A stretch of DNA of 64,000 bases, from NCBI GenBank assembly GCA_041661445.1, contig JBAZUK010000001.1:124001-188000 (forward strand). Direction: 5' to 3'. Positions 44,152 through 54,477 of the stretch are shown here, one piece after another. This stretch comes from JBAZUK01 sp041661445. GTDB lineage: Bacteria; Chlamydiota; Chlamydiia; Chlamydiales; SM23-39. The position numbers were made by a program, and so were the translations under genes. The notes under the pieces are model-generated. The model was not told the DNA's origin. It saw only the letters and a list, made by a program, of their open reading frames with translations, and ran no database searches. Within the stretch, counting starts at the first letter, position 1. The number at the start of each line of letters is the position of its first letter.

Positions 44152-47100
44152 ATGGAATTTGAAAAAAAAATTAATTCTTTTGATCCTTTTGCCAGAAAAT
44201 TGATGGAAAATATTAGAGACATAATTTTTTCTGATAATAACTATGAAATCGAAATATATGATCCAAAAGATCAAACTTCCTATTGGCCTTTTCTGCAAAT
44301 AGATGATGAAAATAATATTTTAGACGTTTTCTGCAGCTGTAAAACGCATGAAAAGCAAGGTTTCTGTCCGCACCTCTCTGCCGCTTTTTTAAAAATAACA
44401 GAAAAAAATGAGCCCATTCATGTGAGGTTTAAAAAATCATTTTGGCATGCGCTTCTCAAGATTGCCTGCGAAGAGCTTGGTTTTGATAGCAATGTTTTAA
44501 TTAAGAAAAAAAATGGATCTTATTTTTTCATCTCTGAGACAAAAAATGAGCTGTTTTCAATAGAAGCGGATGATACAGCAATAGAAAAATTAGAAGGATT
44601 ATTTCAGGAAAGAAAATCTCAACTTGGGGCTTTTAAAAATCCAGATTCTTCTTTTTATCAGATGAATCTATTGAAAAAACATATTGCATATGATCAATTA
44701 AAATTTGAACTTTCATTTTTTTCAGACATTGCAAAATGGTTTTTCCTGATGCAAGATCAAAATTTGAATTATAAAATCGGCTTTGTTGAAAAAAAAGATG
44801 GTATTTTCAGTAAAGTTCAAGTTCTTTTTGATAATGTAGAGGCCAAGGTTTTTATTCCATTTGAGTCTTTAAATGATCTTATCCCAACTCTGAGCAGTGT
44901 AAAATCATCACTTAGATTATTTGAATATCAGGGTCAAGAAATTAGCAAGATTATATATGTTCCTGAAAAAGTTATGTTTTACATTGAAAAAACCAAAGGA
45001 ATATCTAAAGCGGATTTAGATAAACATATTGGAAAAAAAATAGGGGAATATATTTATGTAGAGGATGTCGGGTTTTATCCCATTGAGCCGGATGAATTAT
45101 TACATGAAGATATAATTCAGAAGGACAGGATCTCTTATTTTTTAAAAAAATATATACATGTTTTTGAGAAAAAACTTCAGAATGTAAAAATTTTTACTCA
45201 GCCGGTCATTCCCCAATATTTTTTATATTTTGATGAAAATGAAAATCTGATTATAAATACCTACCTTTTTGATGATACGGATTTTGAAAAGCCAAATTCT
45301 TGTTTCTTTAATTCATGGGTGTATATTCAGGATAAGGGTTTTTTCTGTCTGGAAAATGAAGTGTTCGATGAACCTAAAAAAATTATCAGCAGAGAAAATG
45401 TATCTGATTTCATTACTAAACATAAAATATGGTTACATAATTTCGAGGGTTTTCAGACTCATTTTGGTTCAATAGAATCACATTTGGTATTTACTTTTAC
45501 AATAAATGAAGAAATCGTGTTTTCTTCTAAAATTGATTTTCCTGATGAACTTGAAAATTTTATTGATTTTGATGATTGGGTTTATATCAAAGGATTAGGT
45601 TTTTTTTCGAAAAAAGAAAGAAGTTTAGGTCTTCCCATCAGACCAGGTTTAGTCATAAAGAAAAATGAAATTTCAAAGTTTATTGAAAATCATAAAGAAG
45701 AGCTGGAACAGGTTGAAGGATTTTTTACAAATGAAATGCCGATAGAAAAAATGGGATTGGAAATATTTATTAATGATGATTTGAAAATTGTAATAAAACC
45801 TCAAGTTAAACTTAAAGAGGGATATGATATTGCCAAACTCCATTTTTTCGATAAATTTATTTATTTGGAAAATAAAGGCTTTATTGAAATACCCAAATCA
45901 TTTTCGCTTCCATCTCGCTATGATCATGAAAATGTATTGACAAATGCTGAAATGGATTTTTTTATCACTTATGAATTATTCAGATTAAGTCCATATATCG
46001 TTTCAATTCCGGATAGTTTAAAAAAACCTAGCTTTTTGAATTTAAAATTAATAAAAATCTTCAAAAGAAAAAGAAAAAATAAAACAATCTGGCTGATAGA
46101 CCTTGCATATGAATCGGAAATAGGAATGGTTCATGCATCTGAAATTCATAAAGCAGTTTTAGAAAATAAAAAATATGTTTTTTCTTCGGCCGGCTTGATT
46201 TTCTTAAAGCATCCGAGATTTAACTGGCTTAAAAATCTGAAAAAATCAAAATCTGTTTTAAAGGACAATTTATTAAATCTAACCACTTTGGATATTATCC
46301 GTCTTTTTTTATTAGAAGATGTAAAAATAACGGGAATTCATGCAAAAGAGGCTGTTCAGACTAAAAAGCTTTTAGAAGATCTTAAAACCTTTCAAACGGA
46401 TAAGTCTTATGATCTTTCCTTATTAAATTCTAACCTAAGAAGTTATCAGACTATTGGAATTAAATGGCTCTGGTTTTTATATGTCAATAATTTGTCAGGA
46501 TTGTTATGTGATGATATGGGACTTGGTAAAACTCACCAGTCGATGGCATTAATTGCAGCTGCCTACAAAGCCAATCCTTCAAAATATTTAGTTGTATGTC
46601 CAACTTCAGTAATTTATCATTGGGAAGGGCTTTTAAATAAGTTTCTGCCGGCATTGAAAGTTTATATCTATCATGGGTTGCAGAGAGACTTGAAGGAATT
46701 TGAAGAAGGGTATGATATCTTGCTTACATCATATGGAATTATCAGGCAAGAGGCGAATAATCTGAAAAAATTGAATTTTGATATAGCTATTTTTGATGAG
46801 ATTCAAATTGCAAAAAATATTAATTCGCTGACAAATAAATCATTAAAATTAATCGATGCAAATATGATTCTGGGACTTAGCGGAACGCCTATTGAAAATT
46901 ATCTTATTGAACTCAAAGCTATTTTTGATGTTGTTTTGCCTACATATTTTCCGCCGGACGCTATTTTTAAGGAATTTTTCATTAATCCTATTGAAAAGGA
47001 AAATGATGTTGAAAGAAAAAAATTATTAAAAAAATTAATCTCTCCGTTTATTTTAAGAAGAATGAAAAAAGATGTTCTTCCTGACCTGCCTGAAAAAATA

Positions 47101-47835
47101 GAAGAAATTGCTTATGTAGATCTATCGGAAGAACAGAAAAAGATCTACAATGAGATAGTATTTAAATCTAAAGAAACGATTCTTAAAGATCTGCAAGATG
47201 AAAACAAGCCGGTCCAGTATGTTCATATTTTTTCTCTTTTGGCAAAGCTAAAGCAAATTTGTGATCATCCGTCTTTGATATTAAAAGATATTGATGATTA
47301 CTCAAAACATGAATCAGGAAAATTTGAGCTATTTATCGAGCTTTTGAATGAAGCTAAAGAAAGTAATCAGAAAGTTGTTGTTTTTTCTCAATATTTAAAT
47401 ATGATTAAAATAATTGAAGAGTATTTTAAGAAAAAAAATATTGACTATGCTGTTATTACTGGAGCAACCAAAAAAAGATTTTTAGAGATCAAAAGGTTTA
47501 AGGAAGACCCGAACTGTCAAGTTTTCATAGCTTCATTATTGGCGGCCGGAGTGGGAATTGATCTATCAAACGCATCTATTGTGATACACTATGATAGGTG
47601 GTGGAATCCGGCAAAAGAAAATCAAGCGACAGACAGGGTGCATAGAATTGGTCAAAATCGGGGGGTACAGGTATTTAAATTGGTATCAAAAAATACCATC
47701 GAGGAACATATTCATAATATCATTGAGAAAAAGAAATATTTAATAGAAGAAACAATCGGAAAAGACGAGGTAGATCAAATAAAAACTCTTACAAGAGAAG
47801 AGTTGATAGACATACTCTCTCAAATTCAAAGCTAA
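44152..47835 (+). CDS. SWIM zinc-finger SNF2-family DNA translocase
   Basis: A 1227-residue ATP-driven helicase-like protein. The ATG at 44152 is preferred over a TTG 12 bases upstream. An N-terminal SWIM zinc finger (C61, C63, C72, H74) is followed by a long middle region with about four copies of a module centred on strands such as WVYIQDKGFFCLE, WVYIKGLGFFSKK and FIYLENKGFIEIP. The SNF2 ATPase fills residues about 750-1225: Walker A DDMGLGKT at 787-794, the DEIQ box at 882-885, SGTPIEN, and motif VI region ATDRVHRIGQ. Chlamydiae carry SWI/SNF homologs of unknown cellular role. It may act in transcription or nucleoid remodelling. Confidence 0.92.
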   Translation: MEFEKKINSFDPFARKLMENIRDIIFSDNNYEIEIYDPKDQTSYWPFLQIDDENNILDVFCSCKTHEKQGFCPHLSAAFLKITEKNEPIHVRFKKSFWHALLKIACEELGFDSNVLIKKKNGSYFFISETKNELFSIEADDTAIEKLEGLFQERKSQLGAFKNPDSSFYQMNLLKKHIAYDQLKFELSFFSDIAKWFFLMQDQNLNYKIGFVEKKDGIFSKVQVLFDNVEAKVFIPFESLNDLIPTLSSVKSSLRLFEYQGQEISKIIYVPEKVMFYIEKTKGISKADLDKHIGKKIGEYIYVEDVGFYPIEPDELLHEDIIQKDRISYFLKKYIHVFEKKLQNVKIFTQPVIPQYFLYFDENENLIINTYLFDDTDFEKPNSCFFNSWVYIQDKGFFCLENEVFDEPKKIISRENVSDFITKHKIWLHNFEGFQTHFGSIESHLVFTFTINEEIVFSSKIDFPDELENFIDFDDWVYIKGLGFFSKKERSLGLPIRPGLVIKKNEISKFIENHKEELEQVEGFFTNEMPIEKMGLEIFINDDLKIVIKPQVKLKEGYDIAKLHFFDKFIYLENKGFIEIPKSFSLPSRYDHENVLTNAEMDFFITYELFRLSPYIVSIPDSLKKPSFLNLKLIKIFKRKRKNKTIWLIDLAYESEIGMVHASEIHKAVLENKKYVFSSAGLIFLKHPRFNWLKNLKKSKSVLKDNLLNLTTLDIIRLFLLEDVKITGIHAKEAVQTKKLLEDLKTFQTDKSYDLSLLNSNLRSYQTIGIKWLWFLYVNNLSGLLCDDMGLGKTHQSMALIAAAYKANPSKYLVVCPTSVIYHWEGLLNKFLPALKVYIYHGLQRDLKEFEEGYDILLTSYGIIRQEANNLKKLNFDIAIFDEIQIAKNINSLTNKSLKLIDANMILGLSGTPIENYLIELKAIFDVVLPTYFPPDAIFKEFFINPIEKENDVERKKLLKKLISPFILRRMKKDVLPDLPEKIEEIAYVDLSEEQKKIYNEIVFKSKETILKDLQDENKPVQYVHIFSLLAKLKQICDHPSLILKDIDDYSKHESGKFELFIELLNEAKESNQKVVVFSQYLNMIKIIEEYFKKKNIDYAVITGATKKRFLEIKRFKEDPNCQVFIASLLAAGVGIDLSNASIVIHYDRWWNPAKENQATDRVHRIGQNRGVQVFKLVSKNTIEEHIHNIIEKKKYLIEETIGKDEVDQIKTLTREELIDILSQIQS

Positions 47836-47872
47836 ATTTTTTAAGAAAACCCTTGAAGTAAAAAATTAAAAT

Positions 47873-48829
47873 TTATTTTGATGATTTATATTTTTTTAGC
47901 ACTGCGCTAGCTTGTTTTAAATCTAAAACAGCACATTTTATCTGCTCAGCGGTTAAAGTTTTTTCTTCTACAAATTTTGCAGCACGCGACAAACATCCTT
48001 CCGCATAACTTAAGCTGTCTTTATCAAACAAACTATCATCTATGGGAGCTTCTGGAGAAAATTTAGTAAAATCATCTTCAGAACTACCAGGACAACTTTC
48101 CAAAAAATCCTTTAAAGCTTCTTTGGAATTAAAAGAATATTTTTCAGGGTGTGAAAGAATGGCAAATGCTTTTAGGAAGTTATCTTCTTTAAAAAAAGAA
48201 AAAAAATCATTGGTAAACTTATTAAAATTTGAAGCATTAATTGATATTTCTTCAATAACGGGCAAATATTTTGATAACTTTTCTTCAGCTTCTAAAGCTT
48301 GCTTTTCATCTTCTTGTGCCTGTTTTTCATCGATTATCGCTTGTTGTTCATAATTTAAAGGCAGAGAATCACAATCAGAATCTTTAGATAATGAGTCTGA
48401 AGACCATGAATCTTCATACATCTCATCAGATTCTGAAGAGTTTGAAGCTTTGTCTGAAGAGTAATGTTCAGATTTTTGAGGATCCTCTGTTACGTTGGTT
48501 CTACTTTCAATTTTTCTTTTAGTTTGAGCTATTTCTTTTGATCTATCAGCTATTTGTCTAGATATTTGAGCTATTTCTCTTGCTTGTTGAGCAAAAGCTT
48601 GTCCAACTTCTAAAAAATTGATTATGCGTTGTCTAGAATTTTCTCTAGTAGAAAACATATTTCCTAGTATGGCTAATGTTATCACTTTAAATCTTTTATA
48701 GGTATTTTCGTAAGAAGCAGATGGTGTGCCGGGTATTGATGAGGGAGATTCAGGTATAGAAAAGCTATTTTCTCTTGAGAAATAGACCGGAATGGGAGTA
48801 TTAGGTTTTGAGGATGATGGTGCTGTCAT
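47873..48829 (-). CDS. Serine-rich, acidic coiled-coil protein (effector-like)
   Basis: A 318-residue protein without relatives I can name. The N-terminal 40 residues are rich in Ser and Pro (MTAPSSSKPNTPIPVYFSR), typical of disordered type III secretion signals. Residues about 73-110 form a regular coiled coil (REIAQISRQIADRSKEIAQT). An acidic serine-rich stretch at about 120-155 (SSESDEMYEDSWSSDSLSKD) would be a good phosphorylation target for host casein kinase 2. The C-terminal half is helical. No signal peptide or membrane helix is seen. It is a candidate host-directed effector by composition only. Confidence 0.7.
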   Translation of the reverse strand: MTAPSSSKPNTPIPVYFSRENSFSIPESPSSIPGTPSASYENTYKRFKVITLAILGNMFSTRENSRQRIINFLEVGQAFAQQAREIAQISRQIADRSKEIAQTKRKIESRTNVTEDPQKSEHYSSDKASNSSESDEMYEDSWSSDSLSKDSDCDSLPLNYEQQAIIDEKQAQEDEKQALEAEEKLSKYLPVIEEISINASNFNKFTNDFFSFFKEDNFLKAFAILSHPEKYSFNSKEALKDFLESCPGSSEDDFTKFSPEAPIDDSLFDKDSLSYAEGCLSRAAKFVEEKTLTAEQIKCAVLDLKQASAVLKKYKSSK

Positions 48830-48912
48830 TTTTTTATTTTTAATAAATTTTTTTCATTTGGTGAAAATATTCACGTTTTATTGTATCATATTTCATAAAT
48901 TAAGGAAAAATC

Positions 48913-50226
48913 ATGCACATTTATAAACTGGCGATTGTTGGTCGAGCCAATGTTGGTAAGTCTTCTCTTTTTAATTGCATCTGTAAAAAAAAGATTTCAA
49001 TTGTACATGAAAGAGAAGGAATAACTCGTGATAGAATATACAGCATTGCATATTTTAATGAAAATCCTTTTTATGTAATTGATACAGCAGGTCTTGAAAA
49101 CGATAAAAAATTTTCTTTAGTAGATGAGATCAACATTCAAACTCAGATTGCAATTGAACAAGCTGATGTTCTGGTAATGGTTGTAGATGCAAAGGTTGGG
49201 ATTACAGCTTTAGACGAAACTGTTGCAAAAAACCTTTTAAAAATCAAAAAAAGAGTTGTACTTGCGGTTAACAAAATAGATTCAGAAAAATTAAGAGATA
49301 AAGTTTTTGATTTTCAATCTTTAGGAATTAAAGAAATTATAGGTATTTCCTGCACCCAGAATTATAATATTGAGGAACTTGTTGAACTTAGTTTTAAAGA
49401 CTTTAAATTTGATGAAAATTATAAAATTAACAAAAATAAAAATGTTAAAATTACAATTGCCGGCAGAACAAATGTCGGTAAATCAACACTAATGAACGAC
49501 TTAGCTAAAGAAAAAAGATCCGTTGTCAGTGAAACAACATCTACAACTAGAGATAGTATTGATGTAGATATTATAAAGGACGGTAAGACTTATACATTTA
49601 TTGATACGGCGGGCATTAGAAGAAAAAGTAAAGAAAATGATATAATCGAAAAATTTTCTCATTCACAAACGTTAAACAGTATAAATGAAGCAGATATTTG
49701 TCTTTTAATGCTTGATGCTCAGGATTTTATGACAGCTCAAGATAAAAAAATCTTAAAATTAATTGAAAGACAAAACAAGGGTTGTATTATCCTGGTTAAC
49801 AAATGGGACATGATAAGAGATGTGCGTCAGGAACATTTTATTAAGGCCTTAAAACAGAACAAATATTCTTATCCGGTCTTAATTATTTCAGCTAAGGAAA
49901 AGTTAAATATTGATAAAATTTTCCCTTTGATTGATAAAATTGAAAAAAGAAGAAATCTTAACATTCAAACTTCAGTTTTAAATAAATTTGTTGAAAAATG
50001 CATTGAAAAATACCATCCTCCGATGATTGATGGTAAGAGATTAAGAATTTATTATTTAACTCAAATTAAAAATAATCCCCCTCATTTCTTGTTTTTTGTG
50101 AACTATGCAAATATTTTTACAGAAACATATAAAAAATATTTGATAAATAACTTTAGAGAAAATTTTGATCTTGAAGGGACTCCTATAATTTTAGAAGTTA
50201 AGCAAAAAAGTCAATCTAAGGCTTAA
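48913..50226 (+). CDS. der: Ribosome biogenesis GTPase Der (EngA)
   Basis: Der has tandem GTPase domains and is needed for maturation of the 50S subunit. The 437 residues show two P-loops (GRANVGKSS near 10 and GRTNVGKST near 183), two switch motifs (DTAGLE, DTAGIRRKS), two specificity motifs (NKID, NKWD), and a C-terminal KH-like domain with the KYHPPMIDGKRLRIYYLTQ segment. Length matches the family. AAGGA precedes the ATG. A hairpin terminator overlaps the stop codon. Confidence 0.97.
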   Translation: MHIYKLAIVGRANVGKSSLFNCICKKKISIVHEREGITRDRIYSIAYFNENPFYVIDTAGLENDKKFSLVDEINIQTQIAIEQADVLVMVVDAKVGITALDETVAKNLLKIKKRVVLAVNKIDSEKLRDKVFDFQSLGIKEIIGISCTQNYNIEELVELSFKDFKFDENYKINKNKNVKITIAGRTNVGKSTLMNDLAKEKRSVVSETTSTTRDSIDVDIIKDGKTYTFIDTAGIRRKSKENDIIEKFSHSQTLNSINEADICLLMLDAQDFMTAQDKKILKLIERQNKGCIILVNKWDMIRDVRQEHFIKALKQNKYSYPVLIISAKEKLNIDKIFPLIDKIEKRRNLNIQTSVLNKFVEKCIEKYHPPMIDGKRLRIYYLTQIKNNPPHFLFFVNYANIFTETYKKYLINNFRENFDLEGTPIILEVKQKSQSKA

Positions 50227-50252
50227 CTATTTAGTTGCGCTTAGCCTTTTAA
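50218..50252 (+). terminator. Hairpin terminator at the der stop codon
   Basis: AAGGCT (50218-50223) pairs with AGCCTT (50243-50248), enclosing a further inner hairpin AACTA/TAGTT, and is followed by a short T run. It overlaps the last der codons. The stem has a bulge, so strength is moderate. Confidence 0.45.
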
Positions 50253-50418
50253 TTATTTCATAATAATTATCTTTAAAATTAAAAAATAATTTTTTTAATA
50301 AAACTTTTTTTATTAATTTGTGTTTATTTGATTTAAATGAATATTTAAAATCGTTTATAATAATTAATGTTAATTAATGATTGATTGTTATAAAAATTAA
50401 TTAAAAAAGGAAAATTGT

Positions 50419-50961
50419 ATGGCAAGTAGCGTGAAATTTAATACATCTAATCTTTGGGATGATTTAAAAGTATTATCAGAGTCAAGAGCAAATGGAAATA
50501 AGTCCCTGCTCTGTCTTTATAACGGCAAACTTGATTTATCATTAATTCCTCGCGATACAAGAGAGGAAAAACGAAATTACGGCATATGGGCAATGGGTTG
50601 GGCTAGCTCATTTACTAGAACAATTGGAAATTATTTATGGTCGGATAACGATACTAATAATGTTATTAAATATTTGAACGAGCTTGTTGCAGAGTTATAC
50701 GAAAGCCTTAAGAATATTGATAGTTTGAAAGAAAAACAGATTACAATTTTGGCAGGATGCTTTGAATCTTTGGAAAATTTTGCAGATGAGTATTCAGCTA
50801 AAGAAGAAAGACGTATCGGAAACGGTCTTGTAGCAAAGGAATCTGAATTAAAATCCAATATTGAAGGTGATGGTAAAAATGCAAAAGATTTTTTGGATTT
50901 GGCCGACAGGATTAAATCGTTTGCAATTGAACACAATTTTTTTTCAAAATTAAAAAAATAA
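50419..50961 (+). CDS. Hypothetical protein, unknown function
   Basis: A 180-residue soluble protein starting MASSVKFNTSNLWDD, with AAAAAGG 8 bases before the ATG. It is largely helical, with one aromatic stretch (YGIWAMGWASSFTRTIGNYLW) that is amphipathic or weakly membrane-active, and an acidic/lysine C-terminal half. No signal peptide, catalytic motif or known domain is visible. The gene stands alone, with about 190 bases before and 285 after. Codon use resembles its neighbours, so it is probably a real lineage-specific gene. Confidence 0.6.
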   Translation: MASSVKFNTSNLWDDLKVLSESRANGNKSLLCLYNGKLDLSLIPRDTREEKRNYGIWAMGWASSFTRTIGNYLWSDNDTNNVIKYLNELVAELYESLKNIDSLKEKQITILAGCFESLENFADEYSAKEERRIGNGLVAKESELKSNIEGDGKNAKDFLDLADRIKSFAIEHNFFSKLKK

Positions 50962-51245
50962 CCTAAAAATGTTTATGAAATCGATTCGATTTTCATAATT
51001 TCTTGAATTTAAAAATGGATTTTTTTTTCAATTAGTCCCAGAAGAGTTGAATTTTTCTTAAAAATTTCAAAATTTAATCATTAAAATTGATTTTTTCTAA
51101 AGAAGAAGACAATATATTTTAATAGTTTGTTTTTTTTATAAATTTCTAAAGATGCTTAATTATAAAAATGTGCAGACTAAACCTTTTACAATTTATTGCT
51201 TTATTTTTTTATGAATAGCTTCTATAAAAAATATAGAGGGAGAAT

Positions 51246-53048
51246 ATGAAAAAAAGACTAATTGATATTTATTCTTTAGATACAAAAATTAAATTTTTCC
51301 CATTTGTAAAAGATATCAGCAGATACAATTTCAGTACTTTTAAAGATGATCTGTTAGCTGCAATTTCAGTCGCCTTATTAGCCATTCCGCAATCGATTGC
51401 CTATTCAATGCTTGCTAACCTGCCAATTCAGGCAGGAATTTTTTCTGCTATTTTCGGTTCGATTTTTTCAGGAGCATTTGGTTCTTCAAGACATTTGATT
51501 GCAGGACCATCTACCGGTGTAAGTATTTTGATTCAGACTATTTTATCAAATATAATGAATGCGAATTTTTCGTCACTTGCTGCTGATCAAAAGGAATTTA
51601 TTGTTTTAAATCTATTGATGCAGCTTGTTTTATTAATTGGAGTTTTTCAATTAATTTTTAGTTTTTTTAATTTGGGCAAGATGCTTCAATTTGTTTCAAG
51701 ACCAGTGATTTTGGGTTATTTTGCAGGAGTTGGTGTTGCTATTATCATCAATCAGCTTTATTACCTATTTGGCATTAAAGAAACTGTTTTTACGACCTCA
51801 GCTTTAATGAATGCTTATGCTTTTCTTGGAAATATTAAAGAAGTTAATTGGGTAGCCCTGTTAGTAGGTATTATAAGTATTTTGCTGCTGGTTTTACTCA
51901 AGATAAAATATAAAAAGCTTCCTAACGTTTTAATCATGATAACGATTATTACTTTAATAGTTTACTTTCTAAATGCTTTTCTAATTAAGAATTTAGGGAT
52001 GAAAGTCCCGGTATTAATTGATTTCGGGTTAACAAATATACCAACTATAAAATTAGTTTTTCCTTATCTGGACTTTAAGATGATTGATCAGCTGTTTTTT
52101 CCTGCACTTGCTGTCAGCATGCTATCGATTTTAGAAGTTTCATCCATTTCAAAAGGGATTGCTACAAAAAGCGGACAAAAATTAAAAGCAAATCAAGAGA
52201 TATTCGGGATTGGGATTTCAAATTTTATTCTTTCTTTTTTTTATACGGCAATGCCTACATCGGGCAGTGTTTCGAGAACCTCTTTAAATTTTACAGCCGG
52301 TGCAAAAACAAGATTTGCCTCAATATTCAGCGGGATAATTGTATCAATCCTGATCTTTTTATTATGGCCCTTGGTTAAATTTATTCCACTTTGCGCGCTT
52401 GCTGCAGTTTTGATTATTATGGTTATTTCTGTAGTTGAAATCAGACATGTCAAGGTTTGTTTTAGATCCTCTTTAGGGGACGCCTCAGCATTCTTGCTCA
52501 CAATGATTTCCTGTTTGATATTTCGATTAGACGTTGCATTTTTTTTCGGAATCGTTATTTCAATTATATTTTTCTTAAGAAAAGCTGCAGTACCTCATTT
52601 GGTTGAATATTCAATCGATGAAGACGATAAGCTGCATTTAATTGATCCAAAGAAGAATGATCATAAAAAAATTAGGATTATAGGCATAGCAGGAGAGCTT
52701 TTTTTCGCAGCTGTCGATCTTGTTCAGAATACGATTCAGAAAATGATAAAAGAGCCAGATGTCCAAGTGATTATTTTAAGACTTCAAAATATATATGATG
52801 TCGATGCTTCATTTTGTATTGCCATAATGAGATTGAATGATTATTTAAGAATAACCAATAGATATTTATTGATAAGTGGAATTTCAAAAGAAGTCTGGGA
52901 TATTTTTAAAAAGACCGGTGTTGTTAAACAGCTAGGCCAAGACCAGATGTTCATGACAGATGAAGATGCTCCTCAGCTATCAACCAAAAAAGCTTTGAAA
53001 AGGGCTAGTGAGCTTATCAAAGAACTGCAAGCTAAATTAGAAGTTTAA
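51246..53048 (+). CDS. SulP-family anion transporter with STAS domain
   Basis: A 600-residue inner-membrane transporter of the SLC26/SulP family, which moves sulfate, bicarbonate or related anions. Hallmarks: AIPQSIAYSMLANLPIQAGI in the first helices, HLIAGPSTGVSIL, about 12-14 hydrophobic helices to residue 450, and a C-terminal STAS domain (about 470-590) with VDASFCIAIMRLNDYLR. AGGGAGA precedes the ATG. The 3' end overlaps the convergent porin gene by 12 bases. Substrate is uncertain. Confidence 0.93.
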   Translation: MKKRLIDIYSLDTKIKFFPFVKDISRYNFSTFKDDLLAAISVALLAIPQSIAYSMLANLPIQAGIFSAIFGSIFSGAFGSSRHLIAGPSTGVSILIQTILSNIMNANFSSLAADQKEFIVLNLLMQLVLLIGVFQLIFSFFNLGKMLQFVSRPVILGYFAGVGVAIIINQLYYLFGIKETVFTTSALMNAYAFLGNIKEVNWVALLVGIISILLLVLLKIKYKKLPNVLIMITIITLIVYFLNAFLIKNLGMKVPVLIDFGLTNIPTIKLVFPYLDFKMIDQLFFPALAVSMLSILEVSSISKGIATKSGQKLKANQEIFGIGISNFILSFFYTAMPTSGSVSRTSLNFTAGAKTRFASIFSGIIVSILIFLLWPLVKFIPLCALAAVLIIMVISVVEIRHVKVCFRSSLGDASAFLLTMISCLIFRLDVAFFFGIVISIIFFLRKAAVPHLVEYSIDEDDKLHLIDPKKNDHKKIRIIGIAGELFFAAVDLVQNTIQKMIKEPDVQVIILRLQNIYDVDASFCIAIMRLNDYLRITNRYLLISGISKEVWDIFKKTGVVKQLGQDQMFMTDEDAPQLSTKKALKRASELIKELQAKLEV

Positions 53049-54230
53049 TTTAGCTGTAACATTCAATCCATGAAAGATTAAATTACCGGATTCTTCGTTA
53101 ACGCTTATAGATTTTTGAATAATTTTCATTGCATTTTGATTCAAAAATAATTGCGCTTCATATCCTATAGCTAGATTTATCTGATAGTTATCTTTATAAA
53201 AATTAGCTCCATAACCTAATCCGGCAAGACCTTCAAAGCTGGAATTGATAAAATTAGAAGGATACTTTGCTGGAATAATATTCTCTTCCAATTCATCATC
53301 GCTCGGTCTGTATAAAGTGAGTTTATTAAATTTTTGGTAGAACATACTAGCTGCTCCATTTGCGAAAAACCAAAATCCGTTATTAAATGTAAAATTCGCA
53401 TTGAAGCCGATTTTAGGTCCTAATATCCATGAATTTGATTCGACTTGAGTTGTTATTAGAGAAGATAATATAACAGGAACGTTAAAATGATCCTGACTTT
53501 CAATGTCTGTTTTTTGATTGATAAATCCTGTTTTTAAGCCGAATAGTGATTTAAATGAAAGCTTGTTGGAGATAAGAGTTCTATAAACGTTAACATCTAC
53601 AACATTAAAATCTAATTTCCATGATTTGGTTATATCCTGAGATTGAATCTCTAAAAAAGAACTTTCTTGGAGCAATGGAAGTTTTTGAGAAGTTTCATTT
53701 TGAGCTGAAGTGTTTATTAACTGAAGAGAGTCATTTATTGAACAATTGATTTTTGTATATCCTATAAATGCATCCCAATAATCTTTTTTAATAATGTTTC
53801 CGATACCTATTTTAAAAGCCGTATTCCATTCAAAATTTTGTATTGAAAAAGAATCTTTGTCTTTTGGTTTGATAAGCGAATTTTCTATAGGGAAGTTAAT
53901 TTCCTGCTGAATAGGCTTAATCAATAAAAAATTTGCTGTTACATAATAATTTTCGAAAATTGAATGATCGTTATTTTTTATTTCTGTATATTCAGAAACT
54001 TTCGGCTTTTCTGCCAAAGTGATTTTTACTGGGAGATCATATGCTTTAGGGATTTGCAAAGAATCGAATAAAGAGCAAACACATTCATCAGGATTGATTT
54101 TAGGGTCTTTTTCTTCAACTTCAGATATATTTTTTTTTGTTTTATCTTCTGTTTTTTCTTCTTCAGAAAAAGCATTTGATATTACAAACACACTTAATAC
54201 AATTGAAAATAAATATCTGCTTTGCTTCAT
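53037..54230 (-). CDS. MOMP-like outer-membrane porin, array member 1
   Basis: A 397-residue outer-membrane barrel of the same family as the three genes upstream. It has a signal peptide (LFSIVLSVFVISNAFS), an acidic/lysine N-terminal region with C50 and C52 (NPDECVCSLF), the NFLLIKPIQQEINFP motif, QNFEWNTAFKIGIG, and the shared ending NLIFHGLNVTAKLNF with terminal Phe. It is the most divergent of the four and has a reduced cysteine cluster. AAGGAG is 6 bases before the ATG. It overlaps the convergent sulP-type gene by 12 bases. Confidence 0.85.
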   Translation of the reverse strand: MKQSRYLFSIVLSVFVISNAFSEEEKTEDKTKKNISEVEEKDPKINPDECVCSLFDSLQIPKAYDLPVKITLAEKPKVSEYTEIKNNDHSIFENYYVTANFLLIKPIQQEINFPIENSLIKPKDKDSFSIQNFEWNTAFKIGIGNIIKKDYWDAFIGYTKINCSINDSLQLINTSAQNETSQKLPLLQESSFLEIQSQDITKSWKLDFNVVDVNVYRTLISNKLSFKSLFGLKTGFINQKTDIESQDHFNVPVILSSLITTQVESNSWILGPKIGFNANFTFNNGFWFFANGAASMFYQKFNKLTLYRPSDDELEENIIPAKYPSNFINSSFEGLAGLGYGANFYKDNYQINLAIGYEAQLFLNQNAMKIIQKSISVNEESGNLIFHGLNVTAKLNF

Positions 54231-54423
54231 TAATATCTCCTTAAGAGTTTTGCAAAAACATGCAAAAAGTAATTAAAACCTTATGTTAAGGTTAAATTTA
54301 TAACTTATTGCAGCAGTTATTTCAATAAATTTTTTTAAAAATTTCTAATTATTTATATTAAGAGGTGAAATTATCAAATAATCTATCTATTTTTTTGTTT
54401 TGCATTAAGAAAATTTAATAAAA

Positions 54424-54455
54424 AAGGTCGAAAACTTTAAAAAGTTTTCGGCCTT
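54424..54455 (-). terminator. Strong hairpin terminator after porin array member 2
   Basis: Fourteen-base arms AAGGTCGAAAACTT (54424-54437) and AAGTTTTCGGCCTT (54442-54455) pair with one G-T wobble across a 4-base loop. On the minus strand it lies 23 bases after the stop of the 54478-55623 gene and is followed by a T-rich run. Confidence 0.85.
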
Positions 54456-54477
54456 ATAAAAAATATTTTTCTTGAGA

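Noticed and set aside
48042..48353. Plus-strand open frame inside the acidic Ser-rich gene
   Set aside because: It is the complement of an acidic, Ser-rich coding region, which naturally yields open Ser/Leu-rich antisense frames.
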